Source: Prochlorococcus marinus str. MIT 0918 (GTDB taxonomy: Bacteria > Cyanobacteriota > Cyanobacteriia > PCC-6307 > Cyanobiaceae). Taken from it: a DNA stretch of 64,000 nucleotides. Under the pieces are notes generated by a model, which saw only the letters and a program-made list of their open reading frames with translations, did not search any database and was not told the DNA's origin. Below are positions 16,001-24,459 of the stretch, piece after piece. The translations under genes and the position numbers were made by a program. The DNA is taken from the NCBI RefSeq assembly GCF_027359415.1, contig NZ_CP114780.1, positions 992,001 to 1,056,000 of the forward strand, in the 5' to 3' direction. Every line of letters starts with the position of its first letter. Positions within the stretch are counted from its first letter, which is position 1.

Positions 16001-16475
16001 AGATCTAGCTGCAGCTTCAGGTGCTGTAATTGTTGGATTTAATACCTCCATGGCTTCTGGAGCAAAAAGAGCTGCGGATGCCAATAGTGTAGATGTAAGA
16101 GAATATGAGGTGATTTACAAACTACTTGAAGATATTCAATTAGCTATGGAAGGCTTGTTAGAACCAGATTTGGTAGAAGAGAAAATTGGTGAAGCCGAAG
16201 TCCGCGCTATCTTTAGTATCGGCAAAAGCGCTGTTGCAGGTTGTTATATTACTAACGGAAAATTACAAAGAAATTGTCGTGTTCGTGTCAAAAGAGCACA
16301 ACAAACAGTATTCGAAGGAGATCTTGATTCTCTAAGGCGCAATAAAGATACAGTTAAAGATGTTTCTAGTGGTTATGAATGTGGAATTGGGTGTGATAGA
16401 TTTGCCAACTGGAAAGAAGGAGACATTATCGAAGGTTATAAGCTCGTAACCAAACGTCGATCATTAACAACCTAA
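13062..16475 (+). CDS. infB: Translation initiation factor IF-2
   Basis: IF2 is the GTPase that places initiator tRNA on the 30S subunit and promotes subunit joining. I start it at the ATG at 13062 ([17 protein letters not shown]), giving 1137 residues; a TTG 24 bp upstream is less likely. Domains run as an N-terminal helical motif, then a roughly 450-residue disordered region rich in Pro, Ser, Lys, Asn and Gln, a second IF2 N-domain near residue 555, and the G domain beginning at [15 protein letters not shown] near residue 635, with DTPGHEAF and NKTDKEG following. Beta-barrel and C-terminal domains complete it. The long linker resembles other cyanobacterial IF2 proteins. Confidence 0.97.
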   Translation: MTSSGKIRIYELSKDLNLENKDVLDAAKKLSISAKSHSSSISDIDAQKIKNLLKNKKGSPSSLAPSKQTSNKEILSVKKGITSSTQKRESPQEAKPKDKSNASQSQKSIAKSPTRPSSLGNSSTNKETASHLKPASNTAPKSSFEDSRSNKPSIKAPKQPQNPSPPRKAPVATTRQPLSNTNLQNKPTKNKPNIIGKPQPQPIDKKPELINKPPKPSPNISEKKLSPPKPTAQRPLASPPRPNLQSQNQQKSISPKPKSNYGQHKNPSQRQRPDTQYANNNNQNKDSNRPSNRKNNAQGPTRPNRVELVGAPIRRTNKPSNNKNQRDGNFRPGQSNRNNYMSRPGGGRRSDAAGRPPMRTGPGMPPGMRKPVAPGELMQLQKPTGGRNAPPTKQPVGPKGPKRDDSTPTAKPPSNRPTPSASPKRPPARAGVPGSSRRRKSDWDDAAKLEALRNKSPQKQRQKVHIIGENDDALTAETSGFAGEQQAVLLSASLARPAKPKANKKTTTKPSAALRKRKKESTRQRQRRRAMELRAAREAKQIRPEMIVVPEDNITVQELADKLSVESSEIIKSLFFKGITATVTQSLDLQTIETVAEEFGVPVLQDDIEEAAKKTVEMIEDTDIKHLIKRPPVVTVMGHVDHGKTSLLDAIRKARVAAGEAGGITQHIGAYQVDVEHDKRLRTLTFLDTPGHEAFTAMRARGTKVTDVAVLVVAADDGVRPQTLEAISHARAAKVPIVVAINKTDKEGASPDRVKQELSEQELVAEEWGGDVVMVPVSAIKGENIDKLLEMILLVTEVEDLQANPDRLAKGTVIEAHLDKAKGPVATLLVQNGTLQSGDVVAAGPVLGKVRAMVDENGKRLKSAGPSCPVEALGFNEVPTAGDEFEVYPDEKSARAVVGDRASSARATRLAQQMASRRVSLSSISGQANEGDLKELNLILKADVQGSVEAILGTLEQLPKDEVLVRVLLSAPGEITETDVDLAAASGAVIVGFNTSMASGAKRAADANSVDVREYEVIYKLLEDIQLAMEGLLEPDLVEEKIGEAEVRAIFSIGKSAVAGCYITNGKLQRNCRVRVKRAQQTVFEGDLDSLRRNKDTVKDVSSGYECGIGCDRFANWKEGDIIEGYKLVTKRRSLTT

Positions 16476-16577
16476 AGAAATTTCACAATACGTCTAAGAG
16501 TTAATTAATAGTCAATTCCAATGTAATACAACAAAAAAGCCGTCATCTCACAGAAGAAAGTCTAATCCTTAGATTAT

Positions 16578-16814
16578 TTAATCGACTTTAGAACGATCAA
16601 AAACAGTCAGAGTAGCAAAAACTAAAAACGCAATAATCTGAATGCCAAAATCATTTCTTAAAACATGATCACCAGAAACAACTCTCACCGTCATAATCAA
16701 AAGACCTAAGCCAGCTGAAGTCATTAATAAAATCCAAGTGAGCCGACGTATACCTCTAAAAGGGTTTCTTGACTCTTGTAAGAGTTTTTTCTTTAAATTA
16801 GGATCTAAGTTCAA
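16578..16814 (-). CDS. Small two-helix membrane protein (DUF3493-like)
   Basis: A 78-residue protein with a basic N-terminal segment (KKKLLQESRNPFRGIRRL) and two predicted transmembrane helices, about residues 28-44 and 58-74. This layout, with the NPFRGIRR stretch just before the first helix, recalls the DUF3493 family of cyanobacteria and plastids; that assignment is from memory and unverified. The start is TTG at 16814, as no ATG is available. It is convergent to infB, from whose stop it is 102 bp away. Function is unknown. Confidence 0.7.
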   Translation of the reverse strand: MNLDPNLKKKLLQESRNPFRGIRRLTWILLMTSAGLGLLIMTVRVVSGDHVLRNDFGIQIIAFLVFATLTVFDRSKVD

Positions 16815-16866
16815 GGTTTCGCTGGAAGTAAGAATAAAAAGAATCAGAAGCTAAAATAAGTTTTAT

Positions 16867-16938
16867 GCCGGTGTAGCTCAGGGGCAGAGCAACTGTTTCG
16901 TAAACAGTAGGTCGATGGTTCAAATCCATTCACCGGCA
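16867..16938 (+). tRNA. tRNA-Thr (anticodon CGT)
   Basis: A 72-nt cloverleaf: acceptor GCCGGTG pairs with CACCGGC, a D-arm carries GCTC/GAGC, the anticodon stem ACTGT/ACAGT surrounds the loop TTCGTAA, and the T-arm GATGG/CCATT encloses TTCAAAT. The anticodon is CGT, reading the Thr codon ACG. The discriminator base is A at 16938 and CCA is not encoded. The D-loop is short but normal for this class. An inverted copy of the 3' end follows immediately; see the separate repeat entry. Confidence 0.96.
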
Positions 16939-16950
16939 TTGAATGGATTT
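16922..16950 (+). repeat. 11-bp inverted repeat spanning the tRNA-Thr 3' end
   Basis: AAATCCATTCA at 16922-16932, inside the T-arm and the first base pairs of the acceptor 3' strand, is matched by its perfect reverse complement TGAATGGATTT at 16940-16950. The 7-base loop is CCGGCAT. In the precursor transcript this hairpin would compete with the T-arm and acceptor fold. It is not followed by a run of T, so it is a poor terminator. Confidence 0.75.
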
Positions 16951-17376
16951 ATTAATAATAAAACATTGAAGTTGAATATATAATTATACGCTTTATAAAG
17001 TGACATAAGGTTTACTACTGAAAAATCAATAAATATAAGCACAAGATTGTACAAATAAAACCATTAAAATAAGAGGTAATTAACTTTTTTCTTTGATACT
17101 CAAAAGATATATTTCTACTGATAAGTATCGTAAATTATAGTGTTTTAACTTCTAAAACTTATATAAATTCTCTTAAGGGACTAGATAAAATAAAAAGAGT
17201 TATTCAAATTTGATGAAAAAGAAGAAACAAGCCCAGCAGTCAGAAAATATTGACAAAAATGTCATTCTTATATATAAACTATTCAAGAATCTCTAGAAAG
17301 CAAGGTCGTTTTTTAGAAATAGTAAAGCTTGTAATCAAGACAAACATAATCATGGGGGAAATTGTAAGATCTTAGA
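16939..17376 (+). promoter_or_regulatory. 438-bp AT-rich spacer with a sigma70-type promoter
   Basis: There is no convincing gene in this gap between tRNA-Thr and the radical SAM gene. The only short frame, from ATG at 17213 (27 codons, lysine-rich), has no support. A near-consensus promoter is visible: TTGACA at 17250-17255, a 17-base spacer, and TATAAA at 17273-17278. It would place transcription start near 17285 and give a leader of about 90 nt for the gene at 17377. The rest is AT-rich and featureless, apart from the inverted repeat at its left end. Confidence 0.6.
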
Positions 17377-19002
17377 ATGAGCCAAACGCAATCCAATAAA
17401 AAAAACAACTCCAGGCAAAAGTCTCCTCTTTTAGACACTGCAAAAGTCTTAATAATTAGACTTCCCTGTAATCCAATATTTCCTATAGGCCCTATATATC
17501 TTGCGGATCACTTACACAAATGTTTTCCGTCTTTATCTCAAAAGATTCTTGATCTAGCTGCTCTTCCTGTGATTGATGTGGAAAGAGTTTTAATATCCAA
17601 CATCAAAAATTTTAAGCCAACATTACTAGTCTTTTCCTGGAGGGATATCCAAATCTATGCACCTGTTGATGGGAGAGGAGGCAACCCTCTTCAATATTCA
17701 TTTGAAGCTTTTTATGCACGTAATCCGCTCAAAAGATTAAGAGGAGCTCTTGGCGGGTTCAATTTAATGAAGAGTCACTATGGAGAGCTATGGAGAAATG
17801 AAGGTTTAATCAAGAAAGGACTCAAACAAGCAAAAATTCATAATAAAGATGCCCGTGCCTTAATAGGTGGAGGTGCAGTAAGTGTTTTTTATGAACAATT
17901 AGGGAAAACACTTCCAAAAGGAACAATTATATCTATTGGAGAAGGTGAACCTTTATTAGAGAAAATTCTTAAAGAAGAAGCAATTGATAACGAAAGGTGT
18001 TTTGTAATTGGTGAATCACCTAGACCTGGATTAATTCATGAACAACCTAATAGTGCTCCTAAAACAGCTTGCAATTATTCATATATAGCATCTATATGGC
18101 CTCAACTAAATTGGTATCTGGAAGGAGGTGATTTTTACATAGGCGTTCAAACTAAACGAGGCTGTCCTCACAACTGTTGTTATTGTGTATATACAGTTGT
18201 AGAAGGTAAACAAGTTAGAGTTAATCCAATTGAAGAAGTTATTAATGAGATTAAACAGCTATATAATTTAGGAATTCGCAATTTTTGGTTTACAGACGCA
18301 CAGTTTATTCCTGCTCGAAAATATATCGAAGATGCTAAATCACTACTAAAAGCAATACATAAAGAGAAAATGAGTGATTTGAAATGGGCTGCTTATATTC
18401 GAGCAGATAATCTAGATGCAGAATTAGCAGAATTAATGGTCCTAACTGGAATGAGTTATTTCGAAATTGGGATAACTTCCGGTTCTCAAGAGTTAGTGAG
18501 AAAAATGCGGATGGGATATAACTTAAGGACAGTTTTGGACAATTGTCGATTACTTGCCAATGCAGGGTTTAAAGATCACGTATCAGTAAATTACTCATTT
18601 AATGTGATCGATGAAAGAGTAGATACTATTCGTCAAACAATTGCATATCATCGAGAACTAGAAAAAATTTTTGGATCCAACAAAGTTGAACCTGCAATAT
18701 TTTTCATAGGACTACAACCGCATACGCATTTAGAACAATATGGTTTTGACAAAGGTCTAATCAAACCTGGATACAATCCTATGAGTATGATGCCATGGAC
18801 AGCTCGAAAACTTTTATGGAATCCTGAGCCAATGGGTAAAACCTTTGGAAGAATTTGCCTAGAAGCTTTTGATATCGCTCCTAACAACTTTGGCAGAACA
18901 GTTATGGATCTTTTAGAAAGAGACTATGGAATTGCATCTTTGGATGAAGCATTACGTTCTCCGCTAGAGGGTCGTCCAGCAATGGCAAAAGCAGTGCGAT
19001 AA
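17377..19002 (+). CDS. B12-binding-type radical SAM protein (cyanobacterial PSII-acclimation family)
   Basis: A 541-residue radical SAM enzyme. The 4Fe-4S motif CPHNCCYC sits at residues 263-270 (Cys263, 267, 270). The N-terminal 200 residues contain Rossmann-like features (AKVLIIRLP, VSVFYEQLG, GTIISIGEGEPLLEKIL) as in cobalamin-binding N domains, although no DxHxxG cobalamin-ligand motif is evident. Cyanobacterial homologues are, as I recall, annotated as a photosystem II high-light-acclimation radical SAM protein. The reaction is unknown. It starts at ATG 17377 behind a good promoter. Its 3' end overlaps the convergent CPBP gene by 79 bp, so the two mRNAs would be antisense there. Confidence 0.85.
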   Translation: MSQTQSNKKNNSRQKSPLLDTAKVLIIRLPCNPIFPIGPIYLADHLHKCFPSLSQKILDLAALPVIDVERVLISNIKNFKPTLLVFSWRDIQIYAPVDGRGGNPLQYSFEAFYARNPLKRLRGALGGFNLMKSHYGELWRNEGLIKKGLKQAKIHNKDARALIGGGAVSVFYEQLGKTLPKGTIISIGEGEPLLEKILKEEAIDNERCFVIGESPRPGLIHEQPNSAPKTACNYSYIASIWPQLNWYLEGGDFYIGVQTKRGCPHNCCYCVYTVVEGKQVRVNPIEEVINEIKQLYNLGIRNFWFTDAQFIPARKYIEDAKSLLKAIHKEKMSDLKWAAYIRADNLDAELAELMVLTGMSYFEIGITSGSQELVRKMRMGYNLRTVLDNCRLLANAGFKDHVSVNYSFNVIDERVDTIRQTIAYHRELEKIFGSNKVEPAIFFIGLQPHTHLEQYGFDKGLIKPGYNPMSMMPWTARKLLWNPEPMGKTFGRICLEAFDIAPNNFGRTVMDLLERDYGIASLDEALRSPLEGRPAMAKAVR

Positions 19003-19799
19003 CAAATTAGAACACAAGATAACCCAACAATTCCAAAAATTCCACCAATCGGGTTAGGGGAATAATCCCCAGGCCCTATCAACCAGCTAGGTGTATTTGG
19101 AGCAAGATCTACCAAACTATTATTAATTAAAAACCATATTGATACCAAGCCACCATGCAAACCAATACAGCCACTCAAAACCCCTCTATCCAAGCGCCTT
19201 CTCAAAGCAAGAACTAAGCCTAACAAAAATAATCCAAACAAAAGAGCAAATAACTCTAAAAAAGCCAATCCTGATTTCAGAAGAGCAAGAAAATGAGCAA
19301 AGCTAAAAATTCCAGCCTGAACCAAAACAGCTGTTTGAGGATTAAAGAAAAGATTTAATTCACTCCATAGCCAACCACGGAAAATCAGTTCTTCTGCAAA
19401 ACCAACACCAAGGCCTAAGAAAACAGCATTTACTAAATCAGCTGAATTTAATTGCCCTACCCAGCTCCCCCAAGGGCTAAACAAAAGTGGTATCAAAACA
19501 ATACCGATTAAACCCAAAGCCCAACCAAACCCTCTAAAAAAAGCTCTAAAAAAAGATTGTCTATCTAAAAAACTTAAGCCTAAAACATAACAACTCTCTT
19601 TTTGTTTCCATCTTAATCTGACCCAACTTGGCAAAGATAAAAGAAAAAAAATAAAACTGAAAATTGTACCTAATAGAGAAATATCTTCTAAATCGAGGTC
19701 ATAAAAAAATACGGCTAAAAATTTAGCTATTAGCCATCCAGCTAAATATAAAATAGGGAAAAACAAGATTGTTGGTATCCAGCTGTACCTCTGAAGCAA
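18924..19799 (-). CDS. CPBP-family intramembrane metalloprotease
   Basis: A 291-residue, strongly hydrophobic protein with about eight membrane segments. The CPBP (Rce1/Abi) motifs are present: EELIFRG at residues 136-142 (EExxxR), FSFAHF with His169, and LHGGLVS with His215. Family members include prenyl-protein proteases and bacteriocin-immunity proteins; in cyanobacteria the substrates are mostly unknown. The start is TTG at 19799, 35 bp after clpS on the same strand. No ATG is available, so the N terminus is uncertain. The last 79 bp lie antisense to the radical SAM gene. Confidence 0.85.
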   Translation of the reverse strand: MLQRYSWIPTILFFPILYLAGWLIAKFLAVFFYDLDLEDISLLGTIFSFIFFLLSLPSWVRLRWKQKESCYVLGLSFLDRQSFFRAFFRGFGWALGLIGIVLIPLLFSPWGSWVGQLNSADLVNAVFLGLGVGFAEELIFRGWLWSELNLFFNPQTAVLVQAGIFSFAHFLALLKSGLAFLELFALLFGLFLLGLVLALRRRLDRGVLSGCIGLHGGLVSIWFLINNSLVDLAPNTPSWLIGPGDYSPNPIGGIFGIVGLSCVLICYRTAFAIAGRPSSGERNASSKDAIP

Positions 19800-19834
19800 C
19801 CAATTATTCCAAATAGCAGTAGGTATATTATTAA

Positions 19835-20146
19835 TCAGGTTTCTGGTTCAATAGTGCTTGTTAAACCCTTCGCCTTAAGAGATTCAGAATAAAATTCTGC
19901 AGGCTCAAGATCACAAGTAATAACCAAACCTATTCCAGTATTGTGCGTTTCAAGCATTACTGCAGTGGCATCTTGCTCACTTAATTGTGGGACAACCTGA
20001 CGCAAAGTGTTGACCACATAATCCATTGAATTAACAGGATCATTGTGAAGCAAAACCTTATATCGAGGAGATGTCTGCCTCACTCTTTCAGCCTGCTTCT
20101 CAATAACTGGTGCCCCACTAGGGCTAACATTTACCTTCTCCACCAT
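19835..20146 (-). CDS. clpS: ATP-dependent Clp protease adaptor ClpS
   Basis: ClpS delivers N-degron proteins to ClpAP/ClpCP. The 103-residue product has the family core: YKVLLHNDPVNSMDYVV near residue 29 containing the NDxxN-like substrate pocket, then AVMLETHNTGIGLV near residue 61. The N-terminal 25 residues form the usual flexible tail. It starts at an ATG at 20146 and is followed by the CPBP protease gene 35 bp downstream, suggesting a two-gene unit. Cyanobacteria often have two ClpS paralogues; this one looks like the standard form. Confidence 0.94.
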   Translation of the reverse strand: MVEKVNVSPSGAPVIEKQAERVRQTSPRYKVLLHNDPVNSMDYVVNTLRQVVPQLSEQDATAVMLETHNTGIGLVITCDLEPAEFYSESLKAKGLTSTIEPET

Positions 20147-20198
20147 TAAAAAAGTGGTAATTATGACAACTTTAGGGTCTATTTGTATTTTTACAAAG

Positions 20199-21425
20199 TC
20201 AAAGACTTGAGATTCTTCTCATCGCTTCTTCTACATTCTTTCTACTATTAAAAGCAGAAAGACGAAAATAGCCCTCTCCAGCAGCACCAAACCCACTCCC
20301 AGGCGTCCCAACAATATTTGCTTTATTAAGTAAAAAGTCAAAAAATTGCCAAGAATCTATGTTCGTTGGGGTTTTGATCCAAACATACGGAGCATGTTTC
20401 CCTCCATAGACTGTGTACCCAGAACCAGATAAATTATCTCGAATAATTTCAGCATTTTTCATATAAAAACTAACAAGCTCCTTTATTTGAGCTCTTCCCT
20501 CACTTGAATAGACAGCTTCGGCACCTCGTTGAACGATATAACTCACTCCATTGAATTTAGTGCTTTGACGCCTATTCCATAAAGACCATAAATCAACAAT
20601 GTCTCCATTAGCAGTTTTCCCTTTGAGAGTCTTAGGTATCACAGTAAAGGCACAGCGTGTTCCCGTAAAACCTGCATTCTTAGAAAACGACCGAAATTCA
20701 ATCGCACAATTTCGAGCACCATCAATCTCAAATATCGAATGAGGGATAAATGAATCTTGAATAAAAGCTTCATAAGCAGCATCAAAAAGAATTAACGCAT
20801 CATGCTCATTTGCATAATCAACCCATTTAGACAATTGATCCTTACTAGCAACAGAACCAGTGGGATTATTAGGAAAGCATAAATAAATTAAATCTACAGC
20901 CTTCTTAGGTATTTCTGCTTCAAAATTATTTTCTGCGTTCAATGGTATATAAGACAATCCTTCATATTGACCTAAAGAGTCAGCAGATCCAGTTCGACCA
21001 GCCATCACATTACTATCTACATAAACTGGATATACAGGATCGGTAACTGCTATGTGGTTACCTTGACCTAGGATATCCAAAATATTGCTGCTATCACATT
21101 TTGAACCATCTGAAATGAAAATTTCTTCAGGAGAAACATCACAACCTCTAGATTGAAAATCATTTTTAGCAATGGTTTCTCTAAGCCATAAATAGCCTTG
21201 CTCTGGACCATAGCCATGAAAGCCTTTATGGCTTTCCATATCTTCAATAGCTAATTTCATTGCCCTGCAACAAGCCTCAGGCAAAGGTTCAGTCACATCA
21301 CCAATACCAAGTCTTATCAAATCTGCTTTAGAGTTAGCCTCACAAAAAACGTTCACTCTCCTAGAAATTTCAGGAAAGAGATAACCAGCCTTAAGCTTCA
21401 GGTAATTACTGTTGACTTTAACCAC
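20199..21425 (-). CDS. dapL: LL-diaminopimelate aminotransferase
   Basis: DapL converts tetrahydrodipicolinate directly to LL-diaminopimelate with glutamate as amino donor, the short lysine/peptidoglycan route used by cyanobacteria and plants. I choose the GTG at 21425 ([20 protein letters not shown]), which gives 408 residues, the usual family length. The frame runs open to 21596, but those extra residues are unlike the family. PLP-site residues include Lys249 in RSFSKNAGF, the FPNNPTG motif at residues 184-190, and FDAAYE near residue 214. It is divergent from the large radical SAM gene at 21532. Confidence 0.94.
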   Translation of the reverse strand: MVKVNSNYLKLKAGYLFPEISRRVNVFCEANSKADLIRLGIGDVTEPLPEACCRAMKLAIEDMESHKGFHGYGPEQGYLWLRETIAKNDFQSRGCDVSPEEIFISDGSKCDSSNILDILGQGNHIAVTDPVYPVYVDSNVMAGRTGSADSLGQYEGLSYIPLNAENNFEAEIPKKAVDLIYLCFPNNPTGSVASKDQLSKWVDYANEHDALILFDAAYEAFIQDSFIPHSIFEIDGARNCAIEFRSFSKNAGFTGTRCAFTVIPKTLKGKTANGDIVDLWSLWNRRQSTKFNGVSYIVQRGAEAVYSSEGRAQIKELVSFYMKNAEIIRDNLSGSGYTVYGGKHAPYVWIKTPTNIDSWQFFDFLLNKANIVGTPGSGFGAAGEGYFRLSAFNSRKNVEEAMRRISSL

Positions 21426-21531
21426 GAGAGAATCAATACAATCCTTTTCCATACTGCCTTGAAAAAGGTACCTATGTGCACAGAAATTGCATACGATGTA
21501 AAAGAACGCATTTGTTTCTCTTGTATTAACT

Positions 21532-24210
21532 GTGAGCAAGTCAGCCGCAGAAACTAAAAAATTATTTAATCCAATTGACTTTGAGCAATTAATCAATGAT
21601 GAGATTCATCAGCCAGCTCAATACATGGGCAAAGAGCTTGGTACTCAAAACCAAGACTGGCATAAAAATGAAGTCCATTGGGTACTGAGTTATCCAGAAT
21701 TATATGAAGTAGGTGCAAGTAATCTTGGACATATAATTTTATATTCAATTCTCAATAAAATTCCAAATCAACTTTGTGACAGGGCATATCTCCCAGGACC
21801 TGATCTAGCAAAACGTCTACGAGAACAGTCAGTAGGTTTATTTGGTGTGGAATCTAGACAACCTTTAAAGAACTTCGACCTGATTGGATTTAGTCTCAGT
21901 TACGAATTAGGTGCAACAAATATTTTAGAGATGCTTGATTTAGCCGAAATTGATATTTACGCAAAAAATCGAGAAAACCTTAAATTAAACGATCCACATT
22001 CCTCTCCATTGATTTTTGCAGGGGGGCCAACAGCAACAAGTAATCCCGAACCCTATGCCTACTTTTTTGATTTTCTTGCTCTGGGAGACGGAGAAGAACT
22101 ACTCCCAGAAATAGGATTGATCATACAAGAATCCAAAAGATTAGCACTGAAGAGAACTGAAGCACTTCTTTACCTCTCTGAAATACCAGGTGTATATGTC
22201 CCTTCTCTATACCAAGCAAATCCTGATTACTCTTCGATTGAGCCATTAGACAAGTCATCCCCAAAGCAAATTATTAGACGAGTTGCCAATCCAATGCCCC
22301 AATATTCGATGGGGCTTGTCCCATACGTTGAAACAGTCCATGATCGACTAACAATTGAAATTAGAAGGGGTTGTACTCGCGGATGCCGTTTTTGCCAGCC
22401 TGGTATGCTTACGCGTCCAGCAAGAGATGTTGCTCCAGAAGAAATTGTCACCGCAGTTGAAACAGGGATGAAAAAAACTGGTTATAGCGATTTCTCTTTG
22501 CTATCACTTAGCTGTAGTGATTATTTATCCCTCCCACAAGTTGGTGTTGAACTTAGAAATAAGCTTGGAGACAAAAACATCACTTTACAATTGCCTAGTC
22601 AACGGATAGATAGATTTGATGACAATATTGCTCATATCCTTGGTGGTAGCCGCAAAGCAGGACTTACTTTTGCACCTGAAGCAGGAAGTCAACGGTTAAG
22701 AGATATTATTAATAAAGGCCTCACAAATGCTGACCTGCTTAATGGCATACGCAAAGCAATGGAGCATAAATACAAAAAAGTAAAGCTATATTTTATGATC
22801 GGATTACCAGGAGAAACAGATGAAGATATAAAAGACATTGCTGCAACCTGTCATTGGCTACAGGACGAGTGCAAAGACTTTGGAAGGTTATATCTTAATC
22901 TAACAATCAGTAATTTCACTCCTAAACCACATACACCATTTCAATGGCATAGTGTTTCTAGTCTTGAATTACAAAGACGTCAAGAACTTCTAAAACTAGA
23001 ATTTCAAAATCTGAATCTTAAGCATATCAAAATTAATTTTACAGATGTCAGGATTTCAACTATCGAAAATTTCCTTGGACGAGGAGATAGGCGACTGGCA
23101 CCTGTTATTGAAACAGCTTGGAAAAGTGGGGCAGGGATGGATGCTTGGTTCGAATCCCAAGACCGTGCTTATAAAGCATGGTCTATTGCGATCTCTAAAG
23201 CAGGCCTTCAAAATAAACTCAGAGATATAGAACTAGGCACTTGGGAATCGGTTAGAAAACTGACTGAAGATGAATTAATCGCTTTCTGCTCAAAACCACT
23301 TCCTTGGGACCACATAGATACAGGAATAAATAAGCAATGGCTAATAAAAGACCTCCAAAATGCTCTTGCGGCTGATACTGTTCCAGATTGTTCCTTTGAT
23401 AAATGTAGTAATTGTGGCGTATGCGGTCCTGAATTAGGTCACAACAATGTAATACAACCTCAAGAAATACCAGTCAGAGAAGACACTCAGTCCCCACATA
23501 TAGATAGAAAATGCCGAATAAGAATTAAATTTGCAAAAACAAATCCTATGCATTTAATAAGTCATTTAGATCTAATACGTTTATTAGAAAGAACATTCAG
23601 AAGAAGTGAATTGCCGATTAGTTATTCAGGTGGGTTTCATCCTCTTCCAAGATTGCAAATTGCACTTGCATTACCACTTGGTGTAGAAGGATTCGGAGAA
23701 TGGATGGATGTTGATTTCTATGAAGAAGTTGATCCTAAAATTATAAGAAATCAATTGCAGCGATTATTACCTAAAGGGATAAATTTACTAAAAGCAGAGA
23801 CAATTTTAATTAATAAAACTAGTCTTTCCCAAAATTTATCAAAAGCAAAATGGAGCTTTGTAATTACTACTAATTCCAATGAAGAAATGAATTTAAATAA
23901 ATGGAATCAAGCAATACAAAACATACTCAATTCACAAGAGCTAATTTGGATTGATACTAATAAAAAAGGGCATCGACGGGAAAGGGATTTTAAGCCTCAG
24001 TTAAACAGCTTAAAATTGAAAGATGCAATAATTAATGATAAAAAAACATCTAATCAAAAATCTATTTCAATAGAACTTGAATCCTCAATCTCGCCATTAG
24101 GTCAGAGCATAAAGCCAATACATGTAAAGTATTGGCTAACAAATTCTTTAGAAGCTACTTTGAGCATTACAGACATACAAAGAAATGAACTTATCTTAAA
24201 AAAGTGCTAA
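21532..24210 (+). CDS. Large radical SAM protein with C-terminal DUF2344 domain
   Basis: An 892-residue protein of the family annotated as B12-binding-domain radical SAM fused to a DUF2344 domain. The radical SAM core has the motif CTRGCRFC at residues 281-288, followed by the conserved LLSLSCSDY and [11 protein letters not shown] blocks. A Cys cluster ([13 protein letters not shown]) lies near residue 625. From about residue 660 comes the DUF2344 segment, recognisable by [17 protein letters not shown] and SGGFHPLPR. The start is GTG at 21532. It lies directly upstream of rne, an association I recall from many cyanobacteria. The function is unknown; a role in tRNA or rRNA modification is speculation from context. 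Confidence 0.85.
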   Translation: MSKSAAETKKLFNPIDFEQLINDEIHQPAQYMGKELGTQNQDWHKNEVHWVLSYPELYEVGASNLGHIILYSILNKIPNQLCDRAYLPGPDLAKRLREQSVGLFGVESRQPLKNFDLIGFSLSYELGATNILEMLDLAEIDIYAKNRENLKLNDPHSSPLIFAGGPTATSNPEPYAYFFDFLALGDGEELLPEIGLIIQESKRLALKRTEALLYLSEIPGVYVPSLYQANPDYSSIEPLDKSSPKQIIRRVANPMPQYSMGLVPYVETVHDRLTIEIRRGCTRGCRFCQPGMLTRPARDVAPEEIVTAVETGMKKTGYSDFSLLSLSCSDYLSLPQVGVELRNKLGDKNITLQLPSQRIDRFDDNIAHILGGSRKAGLTFAPEAGSQRLRDIINKGLTNADLLNGIRKAMEHKYKKVKLYFMIGLPGETDEDIKDIAATCHWLQDECKDFGRLYLNLTISNFTPKPHTPFQWHSVSSLELQRRQELLKLEFQNLNLKHIKINFTDVRISTIENFLGRGDRRLAPVIETAWKSGAGMDAWFESQDRAYKAWSIAISKAGLQNKLRDIELGTWESVRKLTEDELIAFCSKPLPWDHIDTGINKQWLIKDLQNALAADTVPDCSFDKCSNCGVCGPELGHNNVIQPQEIPVREDTQSPHIDRKCRIRIKFAKTNPMHLISHLDLIRLLERTFRRSELPISYSGGFHPLPRLQIALALPLGVEGFGEWMDVDFYEEVDPKIIRNQLQRLLPKGINLLKAETILINKTSLSQNLSKAKWSFVITTNSNEEMNLNKWNQAIQNILNSQELIWIDTNKKGHRRERDFKPQLNSLKLKDAIINDKKTSNQKSISIELESSISPLGQSIKPIHVKYWLTNSLEATLSITDIQRNELILKKC

Positions 24211-24268
24211 AATAACTTTGGGTTGGTCAAAGGCTAAGTAGAGCTCAATCACCCTGAGGTTATTTTGG
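24207..24268 (+). ncRNA. Long imperfect hairpin at the start of the rne leader
   Basis: CTAAAATAAC at 24207-24216 pairs with GTTATTTTGG at 24259-24268 over 10 bp with one G.U. The pairing continues inward through 24217-24222 with 24253-24258, and, after one mismatch, 24224-24227 with 24248-24251, for about 20 bp in all. Five pairs are G.U when read as plus-strand RNA and would be A-C mismatches on the other strand. The hairpin begins at the stop codon of the upstream gene and has no T-run behind it, so it is not a simple terminator. Confidence 0.55.
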
Positions 24269-24459
24269 AAGAGCGATCAGTTTCAACTCAAAAAATCCGG
24301 GAAGTTGTATCCGGCACTTCATCAATCAATTCTTAATAAGAGCTAGCTCTCTTTTTTTAATCCTTCCAAAAGCCTAGATCTTAACGATTATCCAACTCAT
24401 AAGCAGATTTCCTGCAAATTATTTTTAAACACTGAGCACAGAACTCTCTTTTTTTCTAT
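24211..24459 (+). promoter_or_regulatory. 249-nt spacer and leader of rne
   Basis: There is no reading frame of note. After the long hairpin comes a weak second hairpin (GAAGT at 24301 with ACTTC at 24316). The palindrome AGAGCTAGCTCT follows at 24339-24350, then C and seven T, and a second CTCTCTTTTTTT lies at about 24443-24454, just ahead of the ATG. U-rich leader elements control RNase E autoregulation in other bacteria and have been described for a cyanobacterial rne, so this region is a candidate for the same feedback. The palindrome plus T-run could also act as a weak attenuator. Confidence 0.5.

Noticed and set aside
17213-17296. 27-codon lysine-rich frame in the gap after tRNA-Thr
   Set aside because: Too short, AT-biased, and it spans the predicted promoter of the next gene.
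23146-23160. tRNA-like T-loop sequence GGTTCGAATCC inside the large radical SAM gene
   Set aside because: It lies in frame within conserved coding sequence (WFESQD) and has no matching acceptor, D or anticodon arms.
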